Source: Plantago ovata
Taxonomy: Eukaryota > Streptophyta > Magnoliopsida > Lamiales > Plantaginaceae
Reading direction: 5' to 3'
Length of the DNA: 64,000 nt
NCBI GenBank assembly: GCA_028274465.1
Contig: CM051457.1
Coordinates: forward strand, 96,285,982 to 96,349,981
This document shows positions 20,779-32,620 of the stretch, piece by piece (within the stretch, counting starts at the first letter, position 1; each line of letters begins with the position of its first letter). Below the pieces are notes generated by a model. That model made no database searches, was not told where the DNA came from, and saw only the letters and a list, made by a program, of their open reading frames with translations. Made by a program: the position numbers and the translations under genes.

Positions 20779-23700
20779 CTACTCGTGCCCTATAACCGGT
20801 TGGTTAATTTGAATCCAATGGGCGTTGCGAAGAGGAGCCTTCTCGAATGGAAGAAGCACTCCGACCCTTAGACACTCTGGAACCCATCGCGGAAGGTAAG
20901 AGGGCTTGCTCGGATACGGGACCTCCGGATCGGTGACCAACTCCCCGAATTCAAAAGCGTGATGCATCTCATCAGTCGGAACATCATCGGGATATCGAGA
21001 CAGGTCCTCTCTCCGGCCTTCATGCATGTCCTCGCGCGCGTCCACATCGAAGTCTTGAGGCAGGAGGTCGATCCGCTTAAGTTGCCCAATGCAGGAAAAG
21101 AAGCCCTCCTCGCGAGCTGAGTCCTTGATATCTTGGGTGGACAACTTGTAGATTACAGACTCCATGAAGGACCCAGCAGTCTCGAGTCGGCTACCGAGGA
21201 GGAATGACAACACGTTGTCTCTCGAGCTGGTCTACTTTAGCGTGAGCCTTCCTCACCTCATTGATCGCCACCTTGTTCTTGGCCTTTTCGGCCTCCATAG
21301 TCTTCTCCAGCTCCTCGATCAGTTGATTGATGTCAGAGCGACCATCCGCCACATGGCCATAGGCCTCTTTTAGGTTCTCGAGATGCAAATAAAGATAGAG
21401 GTTAGAACACTATCTATGGTTCAAAGGAGCGAGAAGCGAAAGAAAAAACTTGCACAATTTAAAAGAAGGTACCTGCAGCGCGCAGAGGCTAAGCTCATGA
21501 GTGCGATCTAAGTCGGATAGCTGGACCAGGCGCTTTATTTCGGCATCCTGGTCGATCTCCATAGCCTTGCCCCTTTTGCGAGCAGGCTCATCGCTCCCGC
21601 CAAGGTTTAAAAGCCTCTTCGAACCGGCTTTCTTTTGGGGATCGACCTTTTCCTTAGGCCGCTTCTCGGGATTGCCACCGGCACCTTCTTCGGCCTTCTT
21701 GCGTGCCGCTGCATCTTCCTCGGCCTTCTTTAACGCCTCGGCTGGGTCCTTGACCACAACGATCCCTTCTCGTACCAGGGTATCACGATGCTCATCCGCG
21801 CTCTTCGGATTAGTTATATCCAAGGAACCAAGGATCTTTGTATTCTTGCCAGCAAGGCGTTGCTTCCTTCTTTGTTCCTCTTTGGCCTCAAGTGTCTTCG
21901 ACATGATCCACTGGAACCAGTAATCTGCAAGTTCAAAAGAGTTAGAAGAGCGAAGAGTACCGAAATATCATAAAGAAAATTGAAAAAATGTATACAAGTA
22001 GGGATAGTTACCGATCATCGGTATACTTTGAACCCTTGTATCCAGTGTAAACAGGAGGAGAAAGACCGGCCAAGTAGGGAAGAGGTTGCAACACCAAACC
22101 CCAATAAAAGTATTTTTGTGGGTCCTCGCGCGAGTTCTTTTCCTCGAGCTCCTCAACTTGAAGAGGGTATCTCTCCGAGATGGGTCCTCGATAAAAGTGC
22201 TTTGGTACTCCCCACTCTGCATCCTCATCAGTCATCTCGGGAAGCTTCTTCTTTTTCACATAGATGTATCTATGGAACCATTTGTAGCCCGAGGACCTAG
22301 GAGCATCCATGATGAAGCCAAAGCCGGGCCGAGCATTAAAATAATAAAATTACTTATTCCCCGAGCTCATCGAGACTCGGAAGAGCTGGTTGAAGTTGTG
22401 GAAATTCACGGGAATCCTAAGTTTCTTGTAGAAAACCCCGAAGCAGATAAGAGTGCCGAAAGCACTTGTAAGGAGTTGCCAAGGCGCGATCCCCAACTGG
22501 TTGATGATATCCTTAAAGGGCTCACAGAAAGGAAGGATCCATCCTCGATCGAGCGACAAGAGATGCACGGCCATATAGCCGGGAGGTGCATTGTAAAAGG
22601 TTTGGTTAGGCTTGGGCGCGAGGATGACGATCATTTTCTTCTTCAGTCTGTACTTCCGCCTGATAGAAGGAATCTCATCTTCCTTAACCGTGGAAGCCGT
22701 CGTCGGGATTATACCATCTTCATTTTTCTCGCCCTCCGGATCGGGGAGGTCGACATCGAGGATCCCCCGTGTGAATTTCTTGCCACTGGATACGGTAAGC
22801 TTGTTCTCGGTCTCGGGAACGACCTGTTTCTTTTTTGACCGAGAAGTGTTCTTCCTCGAATTCTTGGGAGCTTTTCCCGGAGCATGCTCTTGCTCTTCAT
22901 CGTCGGGCGATATGCTCTCCTCGAACCATTTACGCTTGCGCTCCTCGGCCTGTTTTCTTTCCTGCTCGGCGGCCAACTCAATCGGTTTAGGAGGACGAAC
23001 GTTACTAGCTGCCGGGAAAGTAAAATCCATTTCCCGAGGATCTATGGTTTGGTAAGGGACCACGTCCTCGATATAATATTGCTCTTGAATGAGCAAATCC
23101 CTCTGAGCTCTTCAGTTCATCTCAGAAAGTGAGGGAGAAGGAGGATTCTGGCTCGGACCAGCTTCATTCCCATGGAGATCGAGCATCAAAACAGGAGAGT
23201 CTTCATCATCACTGATGACTGTTCGGCGAGTAGTTTGAGGAGGGAACTCAGATCTGCGTCTCGAACCACTAGGCCTCGATTTGGGAGACTCGAGCTCCTC
23301 GATCTCATCACCCTGGCCTTCTTGAAAAGAGCGTTCACCCTCCTTGAACCAGGCTAACGCAGGAGTGGGTTGCTCGGTATTATCCATATCCTCTATACGG
23401 ATGGCCAACGGCTCGACATTGGTCCGAGTACCATAACCTCTCCCGAAGAATTAGGCGGCTTGGCTTATCAAAGCGGCCGGGACACCAGTGTCGGGCGGAC
23501 CACCTTCCGCCTCAGTTCGATCATCAATAAAGGCATCATCATCATCCCCTACTCTGCGTCTCCTACGGACTTGCAGACGGTACTCGTCGGCTTCCTCCTC
23601 CTCCTCAGAATCATCATCATCGCCAGATTCCTTATTTTCTTCACCCTCCTCGGACTCATCAGCATCATCATCTTCTTCGTTACCAACTTCCTCGAACAGC

Positions 23701-23846
23701 TTGACAAGCTCATCATGATCCGAGGAAAGTTCCAATGTTTGATCGAGGAAGGTTGCTGATACGGACGTCTTCTCGGACGTATCCTGCTCGGTACCGTAGT
23801 CAAGGGCGTCGTGACGGTTTTGGCAGTCGTCGCTCCTCTCGGACAT
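20779..23846 (-). pseudogene. Antisense ORF protein (Transposase_28-like), decayed, with introns
   Basis: Starting at 23846 (MSERSDDCQNRHDALDYGTE), the frame has an acidic region (EEDDDADESEEGEE) and runs to about 22010. Three in-frame stops interrupt it (23451, 23112, 22350). The central domain has PPGYMAVHLLSLDRGWILPF, then CEPFKDIINQLGIAPWQLLT, FGVFYKKLRIPVNFHNF and GYKWFHRYIYVKKKKLPEM, the plan of the putative gypsy-type transposon family. An intron follows (donor GTAACT at 22009, acceptor TTGCAG near 21930). Exon 2 (WFQWIMSKTLEAKEEQRRKQ) is rich in K and E. A second donor, CTGCAG then GTACC, lies near 21472. The coiled-coil part (INQLIEELEKTMEAEKAKNK) and the C-terminal frame (FMESVIYKLSTQDIKDSARE) need a frameshift near 21200. 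Its role in retroelements is unknown. Confidence 0.7.
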
Positions 23847-25250
23847 CCTAAAAGGTAGGCCAGAAAAGAGAGTAAGGATGGTTGGTAATAGTCCGAGAGG
23901 TCCATTTATGTATATTGATTATGTTCGACCTCCCGAACGGAGAAAATCTCAAAAAGAGCATAACTAGAAAAGAAGTTACTCTACAAAGATATACAAGCAG
24001 AGCGAAGAGCAAAACTACGAAGAAAACATAAAGGCAACAAGATCGAGGAGTAAAAAGCATATGAGATCGAGCAAGAAAGGAACGACCAACCGCTCAAAGA
24101 CCGGCGAGTTTTAAAGTTACAATGTTTGACAGTTTCAATGTTAATCTAAGGAGGCAAAGGGGATTTGCAGAAATTGAAAAGGGGGAAAAACATGCAAGTC
24201 TAAGTCCGTTTAAAGGCTATTTTCCAGTCCGTTTAAAGGCTATTTCAAGCCTGATTAAGTCAGTGGTCAAGCCGCCGTATTCCGGCGACCATTCAGGCGA
24301 CGGAGAAGACGGAGGGGGTACGCCCCATTAACAGCAATACAAGGAGAAACGGGGAAGGCATACATAATTCAAGCAAGTTTCTATGAATATTAGAAGGAGA
24401 ACTTGTTAAACGGTTGAAGACGGAAAAAGCACACGAAAAATCGGAAATCCGCCGGAAATGTGAGAAATGGCTCGCCTGAATAGCTCCTCGATCTTCTCAA
24501 ACTGCTCCTCGCTCTCTTAACTGCTCTGAGTGAAAATTTTTGCAAAAAAGTGAGAAATGAATCGGTCTTCCCCTATTTATAGAAGGGTATCCTAGGAATT
24601 TGAACCGTCGGTGCCCCTCGCTCCATCCAGGTCGAACACGTGTCCACTATCAACGGCCCAGATCACGGCCGCCTGGTGAATTTATGGATTTGCCCTCCAC
24701 GCGCCCACATCGACCGATCTTGTCGAGAGAGTGTGGATTACCTAACAGCCAAAGGAAATTCGTGGAGCGAGGACCAGAATGAATAAACTATGCGCAGAGC
24801 GAGAAGGATCGATCATCCAAGAAGGAAACTCAAAGGATCGTTTTTATATGGTACCGAGGAGTAACTTTCTCACAGAGCTCCTCAAGATAAAGTCAAGAAA
24901 AAGGGAAAGGAAGCCATTCCATTCCCTTACCTTACAGTTGTCTCCTCGAGACAATTAACAAGGAGAATATCGAAGAGGCTTAGAAATCGAGAACACTACT
25001 TCCACCAAAGGAATACTTACCCAGATCCGATCTTTACCCAGCAAATATACCCCTTTAATAAGGTCCGAGCAACGTCTGCTCGCACCCTATAAAAAGGGGG
25101 GGAGGGAAATATAGGAGGAGGAAAAGTTACCAAGGCACGAATTCGGAAATCTTTTTTCGCCTACTACTAGTCGAGACACTGCTCGACCTCTACTTCAACA
25201 TAGTTTCTCAACTATCTTCTACAAAGATACTTGGAAACTAGGGGGACATA
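23847..25250. other. Promoter-like spacer between antisense ORF and 3' LTR
   Basis: No ORF of interest. On the minus strand it holds a TATA box (24573-24581) that could serve the antisense ORF. On the plus strand a TATA-like CCCTATAAAAAGGGG lies at about 25085-25099, before the 3' LTR. The sequence is rich in CTCGAGG and TCCTCG motifs like the rest of the element. Confidence 0.45.
24573..24581 (-). promoter_or_regulatory. TATA box candidate for the antisense ORF
   Basis: TATAAATAG on the minus strand, followed by a purine-rich leader of about 700 bp before the first ATG at 23846. Position and consensus quality fit an independent antisense promoter. Confidence 0.45.
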
Positions 25251-26072
25251 TGTTGGTGTTAAAATATGTCCAGTCCGCATGTACGAACTGGAGCGGTCTA
25301 AGAGCGCGACAAGGCATCATGGCCCGTCCCTCAAGGGGCGCGACCACACCCAAGTATGTCACTTGAGTGTGGCTCGACCAACATACGGTCCGACCATCAC
25401 TGTGAGGCCGACCCTCAAGATAGGATCACTACAAGGACAAGGAAGCTGGGGCTCGAGGAGCATCTCTATGGCTCGAGGAGGACCTTACGTCAAGGTGACA
25501 CCCTCCAAAAGAGACTAGGCAGAGAACTACTCGGGTTGTGGAGCGCGAGGACCCCAGCCGACCACCCATTGTCGGTCCTGGGGGGCCCGCCTTCCAGAAT
25601 CTTCCATAAGACCCGAAAAGTCAATAATGCCATTCTATCCCTAGTCGAGGTGTTTGGGTCAAAGCCCATGGACCTCCTTAATGGGCTTGGGCCAAAGAAG
25701 GCCTCCATCTAAGCCGGACACTTGTCAAGATCCTACACAAAGTGACAATAAAATACTACAAGTATAAAAGGAGACACATTCATTATCCACTGGGTAAGCA
25801 ATAATAGCTCTCACCTACTACTCACCTACACACAATATTTCTCTCCCAAGGGAAGTCCTCAACTCCCTACACGTAAAGTCGTCACTCCGGTCTGATATCC
25901 TACAGACCGGGCAAGAGACAGTAACCCCCCCCCTCTATTCTCTTTCATGTACGAGGACGCTACGTGAAGAACACTTGATATTATCCGAGGAAGACTACAC
26001 AAAGAAGACCTAAGTAGTTTCCTTTGACGGTCTAGTACGAACTTAAGAGAAAGCACGAATTACCCTTCAACA
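25251..26072 (+). mobile_element. 3' LTR of the Tat/Ogre-like element
   Basis: This 822-bp LTR starts TGTTGGTGTTAAAATATG after the tract AGGGGGACATA and ends CCCTTCAACA. A TATA box (TATAAAAG) is at 25763-25770, followed by CACATTCATTATCCACTGG and CT-rich leader sequence, which gives the usual U3-R-U5 order. A C run lies at about 25926-25933. The copia remnant begins immediately after it. Confidence 0.75.
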
Positions 26073-27226
26073 GGAATATACAAATTGGCTGACACGGCTC
26101 ATACAGAAGCTCCCTGTGATCTTCCAAAAAATTATATGTACGGGTACCCTTACTGGAAACCTGAACACAAAGGTAAGGACATAATCGTCTGGTCAAGGTT
26201 CTTCTGGATCATGACTTTAAAAGAAAAGAATCAGATCAAAACCTGTTCATATCAAGGTTACCAGAGGATATATGCATAACCTGGTTCCATGTTAATGAAA
26301 TCATGTTTGTATGCACTAACAGTTCTACAAGGCTAGACCTTGTTGGAACAATCTGCAGTGCACTGAAAATGGGAACTATACATGAACTCTCCAGCTTGAC
26401 AAACTTGAAAATCAAACAAGAATCAGAAGGTATCCTACTTCATCAATCTACTTGTGCTAGATATCTTGTAATTAGGTTCAAAGTGTATGATGAGGAATCG
26501 GTTTCTACACCTATATGCATGAAAGGATATTCAAGTGTCAATAAATCTGAAGTAAGTGTTGATTTAACACAATATAATGATGTGATGGGAGAACTTATGA
26601 CACTGATTGCTACAAGACCTGACATACATCTTGTTGTACAAAGATTGGCACATGTTGAATCACCTCCAACATTGTCACATCTACTCGAACTAAGGAGAAT
26701 ACTAAGGTATGTAGCTGGATCTACTAACTGTGGTTTGTGGTATGAAAGGAAAATTAATAAAAACCTTGTTGGGTATGCTAGTTGGCACAATACTATGATT
26801 GAATCAAACAAAGCAAATATTATAGGAGGGTGTATGTTATTAGGAGACCACTTGATTTCTTGGTACAATGTGAGCATTGATCAGAGATCTACTGAGTCCA
26901 ACAATATTAAATCAATTGAATATGCTGTTGCAAGAATGATAGAAGTAAAATATAAAATTCATGAATATGAGACGTATAGTGAATCTACCTTACTGATGTT
27001 TGATGATCTAATAATTGATCTAAGAGAAAACCCTTTGGAATACATTAGTGAAGCCTCCAAGCTTAGTGAAGATGAGATGTTACTAACAAATCACATCTTT
27101 GATCTCTTTGTTAATGAATTAGATGAACAGAGATTCCTTGAAATAAGGATGTCTCTGGGATTAAGAAACTATAAAGTTAGTGTTACTACAGGTGTTGCCA
27201 CAACATCACTGCCAACACATGTTTAA
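26073..27226 (+). pseudogene. Ty1/copia RT-RNase H remnant
   Basis: A degenerate plus-strand frame (ATG at 26303) has the end of copia RT and RNase H: VDLTQYNDVMGELMTLIATR, PDIHLVVQRLAHVESPPTLS, LELRRILRYVAGSTNCGLWY, VGYASWHNTMIESNKANIIG and LGDHLISWYNVSIDQRSTES. The order and wording match plant copia elements (TRPDI, HL..VKRILRYL.GT, SWYS.KQ...S..EAEY), but catalytic residues are eroded. Before 26303 another frame (YGYPYWKPEHKGKDI) may be gag- or pol-derived. The upstream pol is lost at the gypsy LTR border. Confidence 0.7.
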
Positions 27227-29192
27227 TGTGTGTGATGTATGTTAAACTCTTCTATGTCTTTTCTATTCATCTCTCTATCTTTCTCTCCTCTCTGTTTCCT
27301 TGTTGTGTTATAGGAATCTCATACATATGTGTTTACAGTATGTACTATGCATGACATGAGTGGAATATGTGAGTCTTGGTCTTTCTTATAAACCTTTTGA
27401 TCACCGGTTTACTAACCTTTTCCTCTCCTTGCAAAAGTGGTTTTTCAATTACGGTTATATATTAAAAACAATAAAAGCAAGTTCAAATTGCTATTTACTT
27501 ACCTTTGTTAATATTGCCCTTTATGTGCAAGGAGAAAGAACACTTAATGTGTTATAGGTTGCCAAAAATAGTAACTGAGAAGCAATTCTCTTCGATACTT
27601 GAAGCAGGATCTTACCAAATGAAGGCAGACCTTCCTCTTGGTAATCTTTGGGTCTCTGGTTTTGTGAGGTTTCCTTGGATCACCTCTTACCGTTTGGTAC
27701 TGATTCTCTAAGACTACATTGAATCTCTTGATTTAGAAGGCCATGTCCTTTGCACATATGAGATTTAAACAAAGCCCAGGAGGTGACATGTGTCTAAAAG
27801 GAAGAGTATACTGGTGGTCTAGTTGAAAAAGATGTTTATTTTGTGATCTTGACTCATGTGTTTCGTCTTGTGTTATGATAACATGCTACTCAATACCACT
27901 ATGTATTTGATTCATATATTCGTTCTGTCATTCTCTCTTTCTGAGTCTGTCTTTCTTTATGTTCTCTCTTTCTATTGTCTTTCTGTGTGTCTTTAGTTTA
28001 AGTGAACTATTAGTGAGTCTAAGACTAGATTGAACAGTCTAGGTTAAGGTGTCTTGTTTGTGGTTTAGTTGTGTCAAGAATTTAAGTGTTTTTGTGTTTG
28101 GTAGTCCTATTTGAGTTGATTGAATGTTTGTGCTCAAACCTCTAAATGAAATCTTTTGAATTGAAACTTGTGTTCTTTAACAAGAACTGGACTAATCCTC
28201 TGCAAGATTTTCTCTGGTTTGTTTTGTATGTCTGTACTCTTTTTGCAGGAACAGATCACAAAAGGATAAACTTGAGATCCAATCCTTCCAGTAAACATCA
28301 ACTCTCATACAGCTACTAAACCAAATCACCATACAAGCCATTTCCTTCCCAAAACTAAAACTCCTCCCTATCTCTGTCCTCTCCAATCTATCCTTCTCAC
28401 TATTCCTACATACTTTTCTCTCTTCTACATATAAGCCTCAATCATCCATCCTATTCACAAAGATTCTTTCCTGAGAATTATCTACTTCCCATGTCACATC
28501 TTCCCAATTACTAATCCATTCATGCCTTCACATACCAAATTATACAGTCTTATCATTTCTTGTCCATAAGACTCTGAGGTTAATTACCATGTGATAAGTG
28601 TTGTTAAAATCTGAAAAGAGTCTACTGCCAATGAAGAAGTGCTACTTGAGTGTGTTTATTCATAAGATGAAAGATGAAGTAATTAATTGTTGGATGTGTA
28701 TCTCTCCTGAATGGTCTCCTTGAGGATCAAGTGCAAGCTAACATATGATGGAGATATTCTTGACTCGGCCTAGTCTATGCAAGCAATTGAGGGGGAGTCA
28801 CACTCAAACATTCAAGTAATAGAAGATCTAGATATCAATTGTTCCTGCTTACTAGCTCTATTCAACAATAGATGGATCGTGTCAAGACTGGTGTTGCCAT
28901 GACACAGGGAACAACACTGCTCAGATTCTGGCTCTCTGTGAGATTCCCAGACACCAGTACAGGACTTTGGAGGTGTACTATCACTGCTATATCAGGAAGG
29001 TCAAATCTCAGGTCTGTTGCTGAATTATGAAGAACTCTTGAATGTTTTTATATTATCTTCTTCTAGACAAAAGTTGCATGGTTGTTAAATTGGAAGTGAG
29101 GTGTTATGGAGTATGGATTGGATTCCTGGATGTGAGTAATGAATTGAAATGAGGAAAGACCGGAAGTATTGCAAAATTGAGGGGGATACTCA
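27227..29192 (+). other. Copia element noncoding/decayed region, left of CACTA
   Basis: No intact ORF. T/C-rich stretches, low-complexity CTCTCTATCTTTCTCTCC and polypurine-like motifs (GAGGGGGAGTCACAC at about 28789; TTGAGGGGGATACTCA just before the CACTA insertion). Together with 33593-34611 it appears to be the 3' half of a copia element before its LTR. Confidence 0.45.
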
Positions 29193-29545
29193 CACTACAA
29201 GGAAACTTGTATTTAGCGACGGATCGCATCTGTCGCTATAAGGAGCGATCCGTCGCTATTTCCTATTAGCAACGGATAATTTGTCGCTAAATAGGACGTT
29301 GCAGAAAGTGGCATCACTAATGCATAAAGCGACGGATGATTTTATCAGTCGCCCTAGATAGATACGGATAAACTTATCCGTCGCCCTGTTCATCGCTGAC
29401 CAAAGTTGAGACGGATACTTTTATCCATATCTACATATAGCAACGGATAAAGTCATCTGTCACTAAACTAATGAGACATGTGGCCTTTTCCTAGCTATGG
29501 GAGATTGGCGAGGGTTAACATTATCCGTCGCTAGGTCTGTTGGAA
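29193..29545. repeat. CACTA left subterminal repeats
   Basis: Repeated GCGACGGAT and ATCCGTCGCT units in both orientations follow the terminal CACTACAAG, with about eight recognisable copies. They match those at 33310-33589. A T-rich run (29548-29580) ends the block. Confidence 0.85.
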
Positions 29546-29770
29546 TTGTTTTTTTCTTTTTTTCTTTTTTTTTTTTTTTGTTTGTTTGTTTTTCCACCTG
29601 AAAATTGATAACGCCCCACAAATATATACGATTGATTGTACAAATATATCCATTTCATTAAATTTCATTTAAAAAAAAAAACTAAAAGTGTACATACAAC
29701 AAACTAAAATGTATTAAGATAAACATAAAATGTACAAAGATATACATAAACTAAAATGAGAAACAAACTG

Positions 29771-30020
29771 CTAATTAATTCTTCGAGTTCTCCACCACAC
29801 CCAAAGCTCCATCGTGCAATGTCGTATTCCTTGGCTCAGGACGGGTCCAGTACTCCTCCCACAACGCCCGATGGTCCGAATGAATGTAGGGAACCCAAAC
29901 ATTGTACTTAAAATGCTTTTGATGGGCAATGACAAGCATGCGTCTGTAATGAAGACGCGCATGGTGGTTGAATACATTGCACAACTCCTCCGTATAGTCA
30001 GGAGGGATATAGTAGTATTT
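29771..30020 (-). pseudogene. CACTA accessory transposase exon (Transposase_24-like)
   Basis: The minus strand exon starts after the acceptor AACTAAACTATTGCAG and reads KYYYIPPDYTEELCNVFNHH, ARLHYRRMLVIAHQKHFKYN, VWVPYIHSDHRALWEEYW. The pattern W.P......V...F......R......R.......P.W........L...W is that of plant Ptta/En/Spm proteins. The same exon with diverged sequence and the same intron boundary occurs at 63600-63840. The preceding exon ends VPPLVKQRHFDELK with a GTACTT donor near 30262. The gene is incomplete. Confidence 0.6.
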
Positions 30021-30307
30021 CTGCAATAGTTTAGTTCACTTCAAATAAGTCAAACATTTTCCTGAATGTTACGCTTAATGAGCGTCGCCTACTCAATAAC
30101 GTAATGTTGCGGTCTAACAACTTATGGGCGCTGCCTACCGATCATGAATGCGGACGTAATGTAAAAAACAATCAAATAACAAGTGATGGGCGCCGCCTAC
30201 CCATCATAAATGCGGACGTAATTCAAACGACTAGCACATAACAAGTAACTACAAATAAAGTACCTTGAGTTCATCGAAATGGCGCTGCTTCACGAGAGGA
30301 GGAACCG

Positions 30308-31928
30308 TAGGACTGAGCAGACCCGGACCGTACCCGGACCGTCCCATACGGTCCGGTCCCCGGGTCATAGTATTTGCCCAAGTTCGGGTCAGGTCCGGGT
30401 CAAACCGGGTAATTTTCGGGTTTTGCCCGGATGACCCGTATTTTTTTCTTTTAAAAAAATAATTATGCTCATTTGTTACTTATCCACAACTCTTGGTTTC
30501 CTTCTATGTCTTCTTCTCATTTTATCTCCAAAACTTGAATCCTCCTCCCTCTTATTCAACTACCGCACCACCAATATCCACCATAACCACTGCCGACCAC
30601 TTCCCTTCACTTAACCACCGCACCACCCTCGTCCACCGTAACCACCATCGCTGCCCACCGTCATCATCGGCGTCCGGCTGTTGCCTTCATCTTGATGCAT
30701 CATCACCATTTCATACCCCATTTAGAGTTCGATCTATTTTAATTGAGTTAAAAATTCATTTATATTTATATTGATTGATTTTGGAAGATTTGAGAATACT
30801 ATTATTGATTGATGATTGATTTTGGAAGATTTGGGAACATTAAGTGAAGGTTTAAAATGGGTTGGCTTGCCATACGTTGCTGTGTTTTTTCTAGTCTCTT
30901 TCTTTCTATGTTTGAATCTCGTCTTGGAGGCCATCTCGGACGACCTCCTGAGAAGGGTCAACCCGGGTTATCTCGGAGGGTTGTCTCGGACGACGTCATA
31001 AATACATAGTTATATATAATTAATAATAATAAATAAAATTTGAAATAATAAAATATAATCTTGAATAATATTTCATATTTTACATTTATGTAATCTAAAA
31101 TTAATATTGGAAAAATTGAGGGTCCGACTACAATTTGTAAAATTTTGAAGGAGTGAAATAAAAATAATTATTGGGTTCATTATAATATGACAAAACAAAA
31201 AGATGAGAGTATTACTACTACTCCATCACGTCACCACTAACTCACAACTTCATTTCTCTGTCCTCTTTGGATTCTTTGCCAGTTTGCCCACATCTTTCTC
31301 TTCTTCTAAACGCTCAAATCTTCTTCTAATTGCTCAAATGTTGAATCACATATATGAATCAACAAACAGATCTAAATCTAAGCAGCTAAAAATCCATCCC
31401 ATCTTGTACGCGATGCAACCTACGGAGCTTTCTAATTCCCAACGCTAAGCAACTACAAGTCTATGAATTTGTTTCTACCACTTTTTATCTTTTGAATTCT
31501 CAGATCTACTACTTCCTTTCACAGATCTGCACTTCAGTGAGTTTCTCAGATCTTCTGAATTCTCATATCCGCCTCTTTATCCTTTTCTTTTTTTAGTTAA
31601 AAACCCGGGGTGATCCGGTTTAACCGGTCAAAATCTCGGAAAAATCCCGAGTTCCGAGATTTTTCCGAGTTTTTATTGAATCGTCCCGCTAAAGCCTCCA
31701 ATTACCGGTTGCACCGGATCAACCTGGCGAGATTTAAAACATACCTTTCTTTTCTTCTTTTTTTATTAAACGACCAGGCTGGTACGGGTCGGACCCGTAC
31801 CGAAATGTCCGGTCCGGATCGGACTAGACCCGAACATATACGGTCCGGACTCCGGACCTTCAAAATAGTGACGCGAAAAGTCCGGTCCATTCCGGACCGG
31901 TCCGAGTTTGACTCGGTGCTAAGCCCTA
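30308..31928. mobile_element. Nested hAT-like element
   Basis: This element has terminal inverted repeats TAGGACTGAGCA (30308) and TAGGGCTTAGCA (reversed from 31928), matching at 10 of 12 positions. It is flanked by 8-bp duplications AGGAACCG (30300-30307) and AGGGACCG (31929-31936), matching at 7 of 8. Removing it rejoins the CACTA exon VPPLVKQRHFDELK with its upstream part. Both subterminal regions are dense in GGTCCGG and CCGGACC motifs. No transposase is encoded, so it is non-autonomous. The orientation is arbitrary. Confidence 0.75.
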
Positions 31929-32380
31929 AGGGACCGTACTCCAATTCTCACCGCCACCCACTGGCCCATGAGCCGGTAAATAGGTTGCTTCCATTATGCC
32001 TGCCAGCCTTCGTGTAGTAGTCGCGGGTGAAACCTGTCACACATTTTAAAACATTAACATGATTACCCATAAGTCCCCTGCACACTGGACAATACCGGCG
32101 GGCCATTGGTCAAGGGGAAGTCGTCCTGGGGTTGTGCTTGTTATATCTGTATGTAGAAAATGTAAGTTGAAAATAATACGGGGAAAATGCAAGTTGAAAA
32201 CAATGATAATTAGTTATATATGTATGGTTTACATGATTATAGACGTACAAGCACATTGTCCCTCTGAAACACCGACACTAGCTAGTTATGCAAGTGATGG
32301 CGTTTCAGATAGACGATGTGTTCGTATTCTTTACTCTATGCATACCATATGTAACTAACATTTCCAAGGCCAGGTGATGA

Positions 32381-32459
32381 GAATGATTGAAATAGGCCGG
32401 TACAGTAACAAAGGCAATAGAAATGTTGTTGTTACGGTACCGACCTACTACAATCATTC
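32381..32459. repeat. Short imperfect hairpin, 29-base arms
   Basis: The left arm (32381-32409) and right arm (32431-32459) pair at 25 of 29 positions with a 21-base loop. They lie inside the CACTA element. Size and structure resemble a small RNA precursor or a tiny MITE. Confidence 0.7.
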
Positions 32460-32533
32460 ACGACACAAGTCCAAGTTGTTATTACTATTATGGTTTGTTC
32501 AGTTAAATACAATCAGTACGATTAAATGTCGGT

Positions 32534-32620
32534 GAGGCTTATCAATGGGTGAAAACCAATAAAACGATTACTGATCGACAGTAATCGTATAGTATTAGTT
32601 TTCACTCAAGATAAGCCTAA
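32534..32620. repeat. Second imperfect hairpin, about 40-base arms
   Basis: GAGGCTTATC...CGATTACTG (32534-32573) pairs with CAGTAATCG...GATAAGCCT (32579-32620) around a five-base loop, with a few mismatches and a small bulge. Confidence 0.7.

Larger units (their letters stand above)
20530..26072 (+). mobile_element. 3' part of a Tat/Ogre-like gypsy element with antisense ORF
   Basis: Only the 3' part survives: a minus-strand coding region (20779-23846), its presumed promoter (24573), a spacer, a purine tract (AGGGGGACA, 25240-25248) and a plus-strand 3' LTR (25251-26072). Some plant Tat-lineage elements are known to carry an additional ORF in antisense orientation between pol and the 3' LTR, and the encoded domain (Pfam Transposase_28, 'putative gypsy type transposon') matches that class. 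The pol part is missing because Athila-like sequence adjoins at 20529. Confidence 0.7.

Noticed and set aside
22086..23132. Plus-strand ORFs of 147-250 aa
   Set aside because: Shadows of the minus-strand antisense ORF, which shows the recognisable domain.
30493..30774. 93-aa ORF in the hAT-like element
   Set aside because: Low complexity, no similarity pattern to hAT transposase (no BED finger or dimerisation motif).
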